From assembly GCF_010093535.1 (NCBI RefSeq), contig NW_022985171.1, positions 1,377,766 to 1,441,765 on the forward strand: 64,000 nucleotides of DNA. Reading direction: 5' to 3'. The notes beneath the pieces are model-generated. The model saw nothing but the letters and a program-made list of their open reading frames with translations. It was not told where the DNA came from and did not search any database. This stretch comes from Lindgomyces ingoldianus (Eukaryota; Ascomycota; Dothideomycetes; Pleosporales; Lindgomycetaceae). The position numbers were made by a program, and so were the translations under genes. Position 1 is the first letter of the stretch; every line of letters begins with the position of its first letter. Positions 34,146-46,115 of the stretch are shown one piece after another.

Positions 34146-36997
34146 ATGGACCACGATGACTGCATACCGGATACTTTCAGTACGGATCGCCTCTGGAAGC
34201 CTTCTCGGCTCTTCTTAGATCCATCTTCATACGAATCCTTGCTATTCGCGCCATTGCAGCTTGACAGTATGTTTCGTCGCGTCTTGCGGGCAACACGCGT
34301 CGAGCAGTGGTTGACCAGCTGACAGTTCCCTCAATCAAGTTCGACCACCCCTATGCCCCGAAGGAGCCACTTGATCGCGACTTGCGCCTGCCAGACCTGG
34401 ACGCGTTTGAGTTCGGACCCCTCCCAGAACTAGAAAGTCTTGACCAGGCCTCCTTTTCCACTGATGCCCCGCCAACTGAGCCGGAGGATGATATTTGGGA
34501 AATCGCAATAGAACTTGGCCCTGCGGACAAGGACTCTCAGTTTTTTACTTGGGAAGCCTTTGAGAATGAAAAGCATCAAGAGCGCTACACACCGTATATC
34601 TCTGAATCCGGTCCCGAGGCCTATGATGCCGCGCTCCTATCGGAGACCAATGACAATGAGGATGCCGTAACCGGACGGATTCTTCGGGGAGATACTCTCC
34701 TACACTCTTTATGGAATTTGGGGCTTGGTCGCTCTTCCCTCTTGTTCAATTTCAACCGAAAACTGCGGACATTTGTCCCGGCCATTCACGATGGACGGGC
34801 ATCGGGGACTAGTCTTGAGTCCGCCCAAAGCCTCATAAACCAATTCATATTGACTGGAAATACCTTTCTTTACCTGCGTTCCTTCGTCGCGCGCACCTTC
34901 GCATCTGCCACTTCCATTCCTGCGCGGGTCGCTCTTGCTACCTGCGTCTCAACCATCCTCTCCACTTTCGAGGACCACCTCGGGCGACATTCGCAGAATA
35001 TCCGGTCCCTGCTCCAGCTCCAGCGGCTTTTTTCTAAGTCTCGAGAGGTTTTGGTGTATGTTGCTCGCCTTGTCGATGCTGTAAAGCATGCCAAAACCAA
35101 CGAGCACCTTTCATCCATCATCCATCATCGCGTACTAGAGATTGAAGATGGTGATAGAGACCTCCGGCGACTCGCAACCCAGATCCTGCTCCGCGTCGCA
35201 GCACCTAGCTTGGAAATTATTGGCGAGTGGATTGGAATTCGAAAAGAAGACGAAACCGTGCCAGTGACAAGAAGAGGCGCTTTCGTTTTTGACGACAGCC
35301 CTGAAGGGAATGCCTCTTCGGAATGCACATATTATCCCGAGATGATGCCGCGGTTCGTTTCTCCGGAAGACGGTAACGTGATATTTGAAACGGGCAACAG
35401 CTTGCGCTTCTTGAAGCTGCATCATCCGGAGCATCCTCTGGCCTGCGTGGAGAAATTTGGGATTCATCCTCCTCAATTGGAGTGGAGGTTCGCATGGGAA
35501 GACATCGAGGCAGTTTCTACGAAGGCAAAAATCTATGAAGAAGATCTCCGGAGAGCCATCCAAGATTTTAGTGGAGGAACAGCGAGGGAATTACAAGGCA
35601 CCCGACAACCCCACGCTAGTTCTGCTTCCAACACCTCCATAGAAAACACGACCCCGACAGATATCGCGAAATATATCGAAGAAATGGTCCAACTGTTCGA
35701 TCAAGCTCCCAAACATTCTTCTGATACCCTTCCAGATGAGCTCCAACTCCTCATCGAACACATAGTATCCGACGGATCTACCACTGAGCCTTCAAGGTTG
35801 TCATCCTTCTCTCCCCCTTTATCTCTGACTTCCACGCTATCCTTCAATCCTCTCCTTGCTGCGCAAGCAAAACTTGTCAACGCAACGACGCTCCGCCTCT
35901 TCTTCCGATCGCACCGCCTTCGCTTACATCTTTCCCTCCAACGGCAATACCATCTTCTCGGCGACGGCGTTTTCTCTTCTCGTCTCGCCTCCGCGCTTTT
36001 CGACCCGGAACGCGAAACTGCTGCTCGACGCAATGGAATTATCCGCAGCGGCGTAGACATGGGTCTCCAGCTTGGTGCGAGGAGCGATTGGCCGCCTGCC
36101 AGTTCGGAGCTGAGGCTTGCTCTAACAGGCGTCTTGAGCGAGAGCTACTACGAGTCTGCACTATATTTTTCCACCCAAGCCACAACATGTGGTGAAGTGC
36201 GCACAAGAGCAGAGAAAGACGAACTCCCCGGTCAACTCAACTTCGCCATCCGAACACTCACGGACCTGGAAATGGAGAAATGCAAGGATCCAGATTCCCT
36301 CTATGCTCTGGATTTCTTGCGTTTGCAGTATGTTCCGCCAAGCCCACTGAACCTTATCATCACGAACCGCACGCTCGAGAAGTACGACGATATCTTCAAA
36401 TTTCTGCTTAGACTCTTGCGAATGCTGTTCGTGGTCTCGCATCTCCCGCGTCAGTACCCAGATACCGAGTCCCGCTTTTTCAGGATGGAAGCGCATCACT
36501 TTATCACGGCGATTTCTTCATATATCTTTCAGACCGGCATCGCTGAGCATTGGCATAACTTCGAGACGTTTATAACGACTGTCGAGACACAGCTACAAGA
36601 AGAAGATTCTGCCAGCGAACTCGGCACCCGCGTAAAAGAAGGCTTAGAATCCCTGAAATCCGCACACGAACAATGCCTCGAGGGCATTATGTTCTCGTTG
36701 CTTCTCCGGCGCCGACAGAAACGCGTTATGCTGCTGCTTGAAGAGATCTTCGACCACATTCTCCTTTTTGCGAAATGGCAGAACCAGAACCAGCGAGGAG
36801 AAATCGAAGAGGGGAGAGAGAGCGTGAAAGACCTCTACGCCAAACTCCGCGGTAAAATCAAAGTCTACATTAGCGTGATCAAAGGCTTAGTAGGCAAGAA
36901 AGGGTACGGAAAGGGGCGAGGTAGTAGCGAGGAGAATAGTCTAGAGAGGTTGGGTGTGTTGTTAGAGATGAATGGCTATTATGGTAGAGGTTCTTGA
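34146..36997 (+). CDS. Gamma-tubulin complex component (Spc97/Spc98 family, GCP5/6-like)
   Basis: Two exons, 34146-34266 and 34326-36997, with a 59-nt intron (GTATGT donor, CTGACAG acceptor) giving LQLDIPSIKFDHPYAPKE; 930 residues. Spc97/Spc98 family proteins bind gamma-tubulin and organise microtubule nucleation at the spindle pole body. The N-terminal grip-type region shows GDTLLHSLWNLGLGRSSLLFNFN (about 190-215). The C-terminal GCP domain contains YDDIFKFLLRLLRMLFVVSHL and MEAHHFITAISSYIFQTGI, the usual gamma-tubulin-binding helices. The acidic N-terminal extension and divergent sequence suggest a GCP5/GCP6-type accessory member rather than GCP2 or GCP3; the exact class is not certain. It converges on the acyltransferase gene with a 74-base gap. 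Confidence 0.85.
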
Positions 36998-37071
36998 GGA
37001 GCGAACAAACATTTGATACCCAGCTCGATTCATTCAATGGAATATTGATACCCACACTACTATGTATCGTT

Positions 37072-38379
37072 TCACACGTACCCTTTCCCTACCGTCCCCT
37101 CAACCCCCCTCACCAACCCCCACCCGGCCATCCAACTCCCAACGACGGCAACCGCACCCACAATCCCCGCTTTCACAACTGCATTCCCCATCACCCACTG
37201 ATCCGTCACACACTGCACAAACACTAGTACAACTACGTGCACCAGAAACGCGGGATAACTGTATCTCGCTACATCAAACCCCCAAAAGGTCCATTTCTGG
37301 TTGAGGTATTTGGAGTTTTTGAAGAAACTTAAGATGATGGAGGTGATGAGTATGCCTGTGACTTCATTCCAGAGCGAATAGATGGAGGAGAAGTGGTTGA
37401 AGCCGCCGCGGAAGTAAGGGAGGATGGTGGCGATAGGGGGACGAGTACCGGTTCTCTGCTGCTCTGTAGAGATCTGGGATTTCAAGCTTAGGAGGCCGGA
37501 AATGGTGATAAGGAGGAAAGCGAGGATGAGGGTGATTCGAGTGCGACGGGGAATTAGTGAGGACAATCCGGTTTTGTAGTGTGTGTGTGCGAGTATGCCG
37601 GTGGTGTAGAAAAGGAGGTATTGTGGTACGTAGCCAGGGTTAATGTTTAGGGGCCTAAGGCGGGTTCCGAGGGGATAGGAGATGCGGATTAGGAAAGAGA
37701 GCGTGGATGTTACAGTAAAAGCGAAGAAGACTTGGATTGGGGATATGGTTTGCGGTTTGGTGCCTGGCCGTCTCAGGACTTTAGTTGTAGTGTTGCTGTG
37801 GCGCTCACTCCTCTTCCCATCCCCATCATCTTTCTTCTCTGTCATCTTCTTACTCTTCCTTTTCATAGCACCGAAATCCTGGCGTCTGACAACTGCATAC
37901 ACTCCATCAAAAACTAACAATAACCCACAATACCAAACCGGCCCCCTAACCCCCCTCACCTTCCCAACCTCCCTCCAAAACCCCTTCCACAAACCCCCTT
38001 CCCTGCTCTCTTCCCCCAGCATCACCTGCATCATCACCCAAATCCCCGGATTCACAAAAAGCGAATATACCACCATCGGTATACCTAGCCTCTTTACCTT
38101 TTCTCTTAAGAACTCTCCCCTTCCTTTCTTAGCGGCTGCCAGGGCGGTAAAGTATCCGGAGAGAAGGAAGAATACGGCCATGAAGAACGTTTGGTTAAGG
38201 ATGTTGAAGGCAAGTAAGGGAAGGCTGGAGTACCGGGTATGGAGAGTGGAAATGTAGATCCATGTTCCGGTGCCACCGTAGGAGATGCTGGCGTGGCTGA
38301 GGATTACGAGCGTGGTTAGGAAGGTACGGAGGTTGTCGAGGTGGTGGGATCGGGGAAAGGATGAGGTTGGGGTTGGCAT
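37072..38379 (-). CDS. Acyltransferase-3 family integral membrane protein
   Basis: Single exon, 435 residues. The start MPTPTSSFPRSHHLDNLRTFLTTLVILSHASISYGG shows the family signature: a first membrane helix with the HLDNLRTF-type lead and a conserved histidine in LVILSHAS. About ten hydrophobic helices follow, including FFMAVFFLLSGYFTALA, a family-like LLSGY phrase. Family members (PF01757 type) transfer acyl groups across or at membranes onto carbohydrates or secreted compounds. Substrate and compartment cannot be told. The middle contains a Lys-rich cytoplasmic loop (MKRKSKKMTEKKDDG). It converges on the gamma-tubulin complex gene, so transcripts may overlap. Confidence 0.85.
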   Translation of the reverse strand: MPTPTSSFPRSHHLDNLRTFLTTLVILSHASISYGGTGTWIYISTLHTRYSSLPLLAFNILNQTFFMAVFFLLSGYFTALAAAKKGRGEFLREKVKRLGIPMVVYSLFVNPGIWVMMQVMLGEESREGGLWKGFWREVGKVRGVRGPVWYCGLLLVFDGVYAVVRRQDFGAMKRKSKKMTEKKDDGDGKRSERHSNTTTKVLRRPGTKPQTISPIQVFFAFTVTSTLSFLIRISYPLGTRLRPLNINPGYVPQYLLFYTTGILAHTHYKTGLSSLIPRRTRITLILAFLLITISGLLSLKSQISTEQQRTGTRPPIATILPYFRGGFNHFSSIYSLWNEVTGILITSIILSFFKNSKYLNQKWTFWGFDVARYSYPAFLVHVVVLVFVQCVTDQWVMGNAVVKAGIVGAVAVVGSWMAGWGLVRGVEGTVGKGYV

Positions 38380-41300
38380 GGCTGGGGATTGAATTTGAAG
38401 ACGGGGGATGTTTTGTATGGGGATCAGGATTGGGGGAATTTTTGGGAAGAGGGATGAGGAGTTGTGTTTGTTTTTGTTGGGATTTGCGGGGGGTGGTTTA
38501 AGGCAGCAATATTAGAGATGTGGAGTTGTGATCCGAGATACGAGGCATGTCGTCAGCTGCGGCGTATACACCAAAATACGATCTCGCTCGCTATTAGTTT
38601 CATATGAGACTGTTCAGCTCCTGGGAGTGTCTGGACGCACCTCGCAAACATCTACAGATATCCCAACATCGGCCGTTGGATTGGGGCTACTGCTAGTAAT
38701 CCCCCACTCTGAAACTTAGTAGCAGCAAATTTTGAAAGAATGTCATGCGATGGATGAATCCTTTTATGTTTCTATTCCCCAAATCGTCTAGAGGCATTCC
38801 TCTTTGCATTCGCCCCCAGTTAATCCCTCAACTAGAGACATGAATGAAATCTGTTAAATAAGTGCATCACATGTAGGAAATTCCCCATATTAAAGTCATG
38901 ACGAGGGCAACTATCAGGCCTCTCCAGCCATATTCTTAGTCCAATAGTTAGTATATTCTCTTCCCAGTAACTTCATTCGACCTAATCCTTCGTTGAGAAA
39001 GCAGTCTAGAAACACCAATCTAGCAGTATGGTGGAGAGGCTGGCCCGTAATAGAACTGTGCTCAGTGTCTCAGACATTCTCATAGTCGATTCTAGGGTCC
39101 CGCATGTCAGTAGAAATTGGTGTTGGTATAGTGTCTTTTGAATTGGAGTCAGGTGAAGTGTGAAGCGTTTTTGGCGGGATCGAGGAGGACTGCTCAACGA
39201 AAGGTAATAAGGAGTTTTCAGAGGTGGGAGGGCTGCCAAGACTGAAGAGAGCTGCGTTTTGGCAGGGAAGCTTGTCTTTTGACCTGCCTCGTCGCTGGGA
39301 TGCCTGGGAGCAGGAGCGGCTCTGTTGGCAGCGACTGCAACGGAGATTGCCTGACCGGGCGTAAACTTCGCAGATAGAGGCAACATTCATGGTGGTTGGA
39401 TCAGAGAATCAAGTACTCACCGAAGAGATTGGGTTGAGGTTGAGAGAAGCTGTAAGCCACAATCAACTCACTGCATTTGTGTAGTCAGCGAAGCAAACGA
39501 AGAGCTGCTTGGCAAAGTACCGGAACGTGTCATGTAAGTTGAATTCCTAAAGAAATCTGAGACTTTGGTAAGCTAACTAGGAGATCACTAATCTCGCATT
39601 CTTCTTAATGGATATTTTGAATGTATCTACGTGCCTCCTACCTATTCAATTTCAGGTTTAAGTGTAAAGGGTGTATACTTGTGCTCACGCGAGGGCTTTG
39701 CGTTATCTCCATAAATCCTGAAGAAGACCGTCCTTTGGGGAACTCAGTGGGGGCAATTGAATGGCCAGTTGCGGCCAGCAGCGTTCTGCGCCATGCCGAG
39801 TATCTTCCTAGGCTCTGGCTCGATCGGTTGTCAAAACTACCTTTGCCGCAAACTCGAGGCGGAGACATTCCAGTGATGTTTCGTCATATGCCGAATAGCC
39901 TTATTTCGCTGATACTTTGGAAAATATGTAGAGCTCCTCCGCAAATCCATTAGTAATGAGAGAGCGGAGCTCTGTTCGTTGTGGAGATCATAATACCTCG
40001 TGTATGAGCTTATGGGTAGCCTAACCTATCTTCTAGGGTCAACGGTGACTGACGCGACGCCGGGATCTGAATTTGTCACACGTTTCGCAGAGGCTTGTGT
40101 TCTTCGCATTATTGTTCTGGTGGTCAGCGAAGGCAGTTGAGATGTGAGCTCCCGTTGAAGCTAAATGTTTTGGTTCTTGGGAGCGGGGTAATGGCGGAAG
40201 CTTCAAGCCACGATGACCTCACCGTCATGGTGGACAAGGGTAGTTTGCGTTTCAGGAGTCACAAGGCTGAAGATGGACGGAACCACGATGTTTCTCCCGC
40301 GGAAGCTTCTGAAAACGGAACATTCTGTGACATTAGTGGCACAAGCACTCCAGCCATTGATTGGATCCCTGATGCCTGGCTAGCCTCGACGTCCTCATCA
40401 ACGTTGTGTGAGGATCATCAATGATCATCAATTCTGATGCAGGCCTGACAAGGCCCATAGTGAGAGATAGACAGGAGGGCTCTGTATCTTGCTTCTTCCA
40501 AGAAGCTCTGGTGCTAAATCCGCTCTATGTGTGGCTAGTGTAAGCGCCAAAGCCAGCATGTCGGAATACCGCATTGATGCATGTGGTCGCAACACGGTCT
40601 TCCACCTCCAGTCACCTGTGACTGGCCGGACCTTCATCATCCTCCAGCGACGGATAGCTGCAATCCTTCTGGCGATGGCATAGGCGACCCTGACAGTGGT
40701 GGCGGAAGAGGCTCAGCCCTCCGAGACTATGGCAATGTGGGAAATGGCATGCCAGAGGACGTTGCAGAGCCCGCCAAGGATAATACGAGGCATCGGACAT
40801 GGTCTTTGCCGTTCATAAAAATGTGGATGCACGATGCACGAGAACGGCAATCTGTGGCTGAAGTTAAGCGAACGCATGCAAATCTATTGGGTGTCCCGCT
40901 TGGGAGGAAAAAATCAGGAGGAAGAGCGTTGACGCGGCAAAAAGAAACGGAAAAGCCTCAGATAGAAAGAAAGAGTGTCGAATGCGACGTGACAGAAGGA
41001 CCCCCGTGGACACCCTCGCCTGCATCGTGTTGCTGTTGCTGTTGCTGTCCTGTTGCTGTTGTTGTCCTTGCTGGGAGTAGTCGTCGACTCGCGGAGCGGA
41101 CTACTGCTGGCAAAAACGCGGCGACGTCGTCATCTCTCTCGTTCCTTCCTAGATCCCGGACCTCTCGCCTTGCGCTGCACGCCCGGCTCCTGCGGTGCCT
41201 CCTCAATATCAGGAACCGCTCCCACACAACACGGCATCCGCGCGCTCTGCTCCCCTCTCCTTACATGCCCTCGTGGTATCGCCGCCGTCTCGCTGTTTGC

Positions 41301-41528
41301 AAGATATCTCTTCCGAGCCGGCTAAGCCGTTGATCAGTCGCTCGTTTCTCCATCAGGTCTGCACATTCGTTCGTTGCTTGGCGCTTGCGACGCTCCTCCC
41401 CTCCAGCACTCTTCCCTCCTGCCCCCATCTCCTCCGCAAGTCATCCACGGCCCTCGCAGCTGCTTTGGACCATACCACACTCGCAGGAACCATTCGCGCG
41501 CGCCGGCTAGCTCAGCGCCGCGGATTAA
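38380..41528. other. Long intergenic region with only doubtful open frames
   Basis: 3.1 kb. Minus frames 39006-39390 (one Cys-rich: CSRCQQSRSCSQ) and plus frames 39621-39953, 40095-40424, 40489-40683 and 40581-41333 overlap each other and show no domain. The 40.1-40.9 kb part contains several plus-strand pieces with protein-like composition in shifting frames (MAEASSHDDLTVMV, SPVTGRTFIILQRR), possibly a decayed gene. The final kilobase is GC-richer and is the leader and promoter of BST1, including a TTGCTG microsatellite. Confidence 0.5.
41029..41072 (+). repeat. TTGCTG/TTG microsatellite
   Basis: Imperfect tandem run of TTGCTG units interrupted once by a CC, about 450 bases upstream of the BST1 start codon; likely in its promoter or 5' leader. 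Confidence 0.8.
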
Positions 41529-44500
41529 ATGAGGAGAAGGTCTTCTGGCTCCAACTCGGAGGACGACACCTCGACTCCCGAAGCTGTCCTCACTGTCACT
41601 CCGCATGGCGATAAGCTGAAGGAGAAGCGGAGAGCCGCCGATAAGATAATAAAAGACGGATCACACAAAAAGGACCGCCGGAAGGACAATGCGTCGGTGC
41701 TGCGACCAGCGTCCAGCAAGACCCACCTCTACAACAACAGCACCATGGCCTCCGCACCATCCCCGCCCTCGAAAAAGGGACAGCAGCCCCCAGTGACTCG
41801 CCTCGCAAGAGACATCACCGCCGACAGCATGGTCGAGTGCCATGGCAGGCGCCGCTCCCGTTTGCGAAATCCCTGGGCCTGCTCGCTGCTGACCCTGATC
41901 ACTACGCTGGCCGCCTTTTGCGTGCTCTTCCTCATGCTTCAGTCCTTCATGACTAGGCAATTGGATCCCAAAGGGTGCGAAATGTCATATATGCGGCCTG
42001 CATTTGCTAGATTTTCGGATTTTGATACCGAGCATACCCGCTTTGCGAGCAAATACTCGCTGTATCTGTATCGTGAGGGAGGCATAGACGAGGATATCAG
42101 GGTACGTCAATCCATCCAATTGAGGCATCATCTATGCTCACAGCATCCCAGGTCAAAGGCGTCCCTGTTCTTTTCATTCCCGGGAACGCTGGAAGCTACA
42201 AACAGGTCCGACCCCTCGCCGCCGAAGCAGCATATCATTATCACAACGTGATCCAACACGACATTGGGGCGAGCAGGGCAGGAAAGAGACCGTTGGATTT
42301 CTTTTCGGTGGACTTCAACGAGGATATTACTGCCTTCCATGGACAAACATTGTTAGACCAGGCTGAGTACCTGAACGACGCCATCTCCTTCATCCTCTCT
42401 CTGTACCACACCCCGTCCCGCTGCCTGCGTGACTCGGATCTACCAGACCCCAGCTCGGTCATTATCGTTGGGCATTCAATGGGAGGAATTGTTGCCCGAA
42501 CGATGCTTACAATGCCGAACTACCAATCAAACTCTATCAACACAATAGTTACACTCTCCGCCCCCCACGCACGACCTCCGGTGTCCTTTGATGGAGATAT
42601 TGTGCGCACATATAAAGAAGTGAACGACTATTGGAGACACGCGTATTCGCAGAAATGGGCCATCGACAATCCCCTCTGGCATGTCACTCTGATTTCGATT
42701 GCTGGAGGAGGGTTAGACACTGTTGTGCCCTCGGATTACGCCAGCCTAGCGTCGCTCGTTCCTGAAACACACGGTTTCACTGTGTTTACTGCCTCTATTC
42801 CGAATGTCTGGACCGGCATGGACCATCTGGCCATTACCTGGTGTGACCAGGTTCGAAAGAGCATAGTCCGCGCCCTGTACGACGTGATAGATGTTTCAAG
42901 ACCAACACAGACGCTTCCGCGCGCCGAACGTATGCGAGGATTCAAGCGATGGTTTTTGACTGGCCTTGAGGATATTTCAGAAAAGACCCTGCCACACAAA
43001 GGTATGCGGGACGTTTCCGTTGTACGAAACCTGCTCACAATTTCCAATAGAACCGAAAACCCTCCTCACTTTGGAAGACAATTCGAACGCAATCGTCCCT
43101 CAGGGTGAGAAACTTATTCTAAGGAGCCTTGGGCAAGCGCAGAGGAAGCCAAAGGCCTACCTTCTTCCAGTCCCACCACAAGGAGCACCAGAGGGGAGAA
43201 AGTTTACTTTACTCTCCAATGAGCGGCTGGATTCGCCTGGCGAGTATGGAAAGCTCGAGGTCCTCTTCTGCAGTGTCTTCCCGCTACAGGCTGGACAATC
43301 AGCAGCCCTCTTCTCAATGAATATGGACCTCTCTGGCGATAGTTCCGGATCAACACGGCTCGCCTGTAAGAATGCCGCCGACGACGTGATCACGCTTCCA
43401 GCCTCCACCCGCCATTCGAGTCAACCTTTCAAGACAGACGAGCAGCCGTTCTCGTACCTGCAGTATGACCTCGAAGATCTTGCCGAGCATCAATTTGTGG
43501 CTGTGGTCGATAAGGCAGGCGAGCACAGCACTGGCTGGGTTGTGGCGGATTTTAATGCTCCGTCCCAATCAGTCATCGATATCAACATGGGTCTGCAACG
43601 TCTCTTGACTACTGGTCTTAGCATTAGACTTCCAGCGCGGCGCCCGATGGTGCTAGACATCAAACTTTCAGCCCTGCACTCAAGTCTCCTAGCTTATAAG
43701 TTCCATATTGGTAAACAAACCTGCGACATGGGAGAGCTATTTGCACCTCTTCTTCGACAGTACATTACAGAGGTTTACGAGTCCAAATTCTTTGTTAACG
43801 TCAAGGATGCCAACATTAACTTGCATGGGATTGCGCCTTACATGCCTCCTCCTTTCCTGGCCAAGGGCTCGGGAAATGGATTGTCATTGCAGATCTGGAC
43901 AGATCCAACCTGCGATAGCGCCATGGACATATCTTTGAAAATTGACGTGCTTGGCAGCATGGGCAAGCTGTGGATGCGCTATCGTCTTGTCTTTGCCGCT
44001 TTTCCTCTGCTTGTTGTTGCTCTTGTCCTACGACAACAGTTCAGAGTATACGATGAAACCGCCATCTTCATGAGTTTCTCTGAGGGCTTCAACGAGTGCT
44101 TGCGCTCTTCGCTACCCTTCGCCTTCGCTGCGTTAACGTTCTTGTCAATTTCTTTGGCAGGTGCGCATCACCGGACCTCTAAATCCGCCCAACACTGGCT
44201 TTTCAGTGGTGGAATGGGCAACGCCTCGAATCCGTTCGGCAACACCAATCACGAGCTTCTTCTTGGATCCGACGATGCCTTCTTCTGGTTCCTAGTCCCG
44301 CTCTTCGGATTGATGTGTGTGGGAACCTGCGCTGTGGTGAATTACATTGCACTCTGCCTGACCTATGCTCTCACCATGCTCTACTCGGCCATACACTCAA
44401 CCTCCCTTCGCTCTGAGGATGGCAGGAGAACCCCGACAACCTTTGCTGTCACCTCGACCCGACAGCGCGTCATCACGACCTGCATTCTTCTGTCTCTAGT

Positions 44501-45081
44501 ATCGACAGTGATACCCTACCATTTTGCGTACATGGTACTTTGCATCGTGCAGATAGCGACTTGTGTGCGTGGCTACAAACTGGTCAGGGATTCGGTGAGT
44601 ACTTGGTCTCTCCTACGATATCGTTGCTAAGAGCATATAGCCCCTCGATACAAACTACAATTTCTACAACTACGCCCACTCTATCCTCATCCTCATGATT
44701 TGGATCCTCCCCATCAACCTACCCGTACTGGTGGTTTGGATACGAAATCTGGCTGTGCATTGGCTTACCCCCTTCTCGTCGCACCATAACATCCTGTCTA
44801 TCATGCCCTTCATACTCCTTGTTGAAACGCTCAGTACTGGCCGCATGATCCCACGGGTTCAATCCCGCTTCCGCCTCTTTACCAGCCTTTTTCTCTTCGC
44901 TATCGCCGGATACGCTGCCATCTACGGTGTCACCTACGCGTACGTGCTTCACCAACTTGCCAACATACTTTGTGTCTGGTTTGTTGCAATCCATTTCGAC
45001 TTCTCCTCATTATCCGTTCAAAGACTCAGCACGATGCTAGAAACAATGGATCCGGATGGCAGCGTCAAGAAACGACCTTAA
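41529..45081 (+). CDS. BST1: GPI inositol-deacylase (PGAP1/Bst1)
   Basis: ER membrane esterase that removes the acyl chain from inositol of GPI anchors so that GPI proteins can leave the ER. Four exons, 41529-42101, 42152-43001, 43051-44594 and 44641-45081; 1135 residues, all junctions in phase. A basic, Ser-rich cytoplasmic N-terminus precedes the first membrane helix (WACSLLTLITTLAAFCVLFLML, about 117-138). The PGAP1 lipase domain follows with the oxyanion and nucleophile regions PVLFIPGNAGSYKQVR and VGHSMGGIVAR (catalytic Ser about 315). A lumenal beta-rich region leads to several C-terminal membrane helices from about residue 815. The last intron (46 nt) joins LVRDS to PLDTNYNFYNYAH. Length and order are those of fungal Bst1. 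BOS1 follows about 1 kb downstream on the same strand. Confidence 0.96.
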
Positions 45082-46115
45082 TTACAGACTTCTCCTCCTC
45101 TCTCTGGTTTTTGATTTGGTTCTTTAGACGACTTTTCTCTTGGAAACGCTACGCTTTAGGGCTTACCGTTCATGGCGTTAGTACATCATCTCTCCTTCCG
45201 TCTCGCAGCGCTACACGCGAACGAGGATTTAATAATACCCCCTTTCTTCTTTCTCTCTCTCAAGCATCTCTTGCATCGGCGTTCTGCGGATAAATTTCAA
45301 CCTATGAGCATTCCCGAGTCGGCCTTGATAGAGCTGCTAGTGGTCTGTATGTATATAGCGATGTTCTCAGCTTCCAGGCCAGCATATGTTTGTTTTAGTT
45401 CATTACTCTGCAGACTTTGTATTGGGGCGGATTCTTCTCTCTCAGCTTAGGCCTGAGACTAGGGCAAGACGCTGCCATCGGCCGGTAGGGGTTCGGGAGT
45501 TCAAGGGTCGAGTGAAACAGCTGTCTGGGGGAGGGGAGGGTGTTTGGCGAAGACGAGTGAGGTGGAAACAAAGAAGTTACAATGGCAGGAGAATAGTGGA
45601 AGTGACTAGCAAGACGTGGTGGACAGCTGTTTATTAAGTAATGTTGATAATGTTTGGATGCCAGCGAGTCATTCACCCTACCTGCTTTGGTGTGGCCACA
45701 ATGGAAGGATGAAAGATGGTGGGATAGGTACTGTACATACATAGTAATTGTGCCCCTGTAAAACACAGGGAACGCTCGACACTTTGTGCGAGAACCGAGC
45801 TTGAATCATGAGAAGATTGACTTGAATTGATCTGGGCACTATTATCACAAAGGCTCATATCACCAAGCCTGGAATGAGGGCTATGGCCTTAACCTGTCCG
45901 GGGTTAGCGTGGCTTGGCTTGAGCTTCGTGATGTACTTCCATGAATGATGCAAAGTGTCCAGAAAAGAGTTGGCGCCTAACATCCCGCGCAACACCAAAG
46001 AATAACTTCTGCAAGCTCTTCAAAGCTCACTATAACTCCGCGACACCAAGTCCAGCCCCACGGAGCCTCTACCAAGGCTGGCCACACCCGGCAATTCCTC
46101 CGCACCCCTTCCACA
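45082..46115. other. Intergenic region between BST1 and BOS1
   Basis: Contains the 3' end of BST1 and the BOS1 promoter. A small hairpin, CCCTGTAAAACACAGGG, lies near 45750-45770. Short frames on both strands have no recognisable product. Confidence 0.5.

Noticed and set aside
34870..36060. Minus-strand frames inside the gamma-tubulin complex gene
   Set aside because: They are antisense shadows of a strong coding sequence with Ser/Arg-biased translation.
45750..45770. Hairpin near 45.76 kb as part of a tRNA or structured RNA
   Set aside because: There is only one short stem; no A and B boxes or cloverleaf could be built around it.
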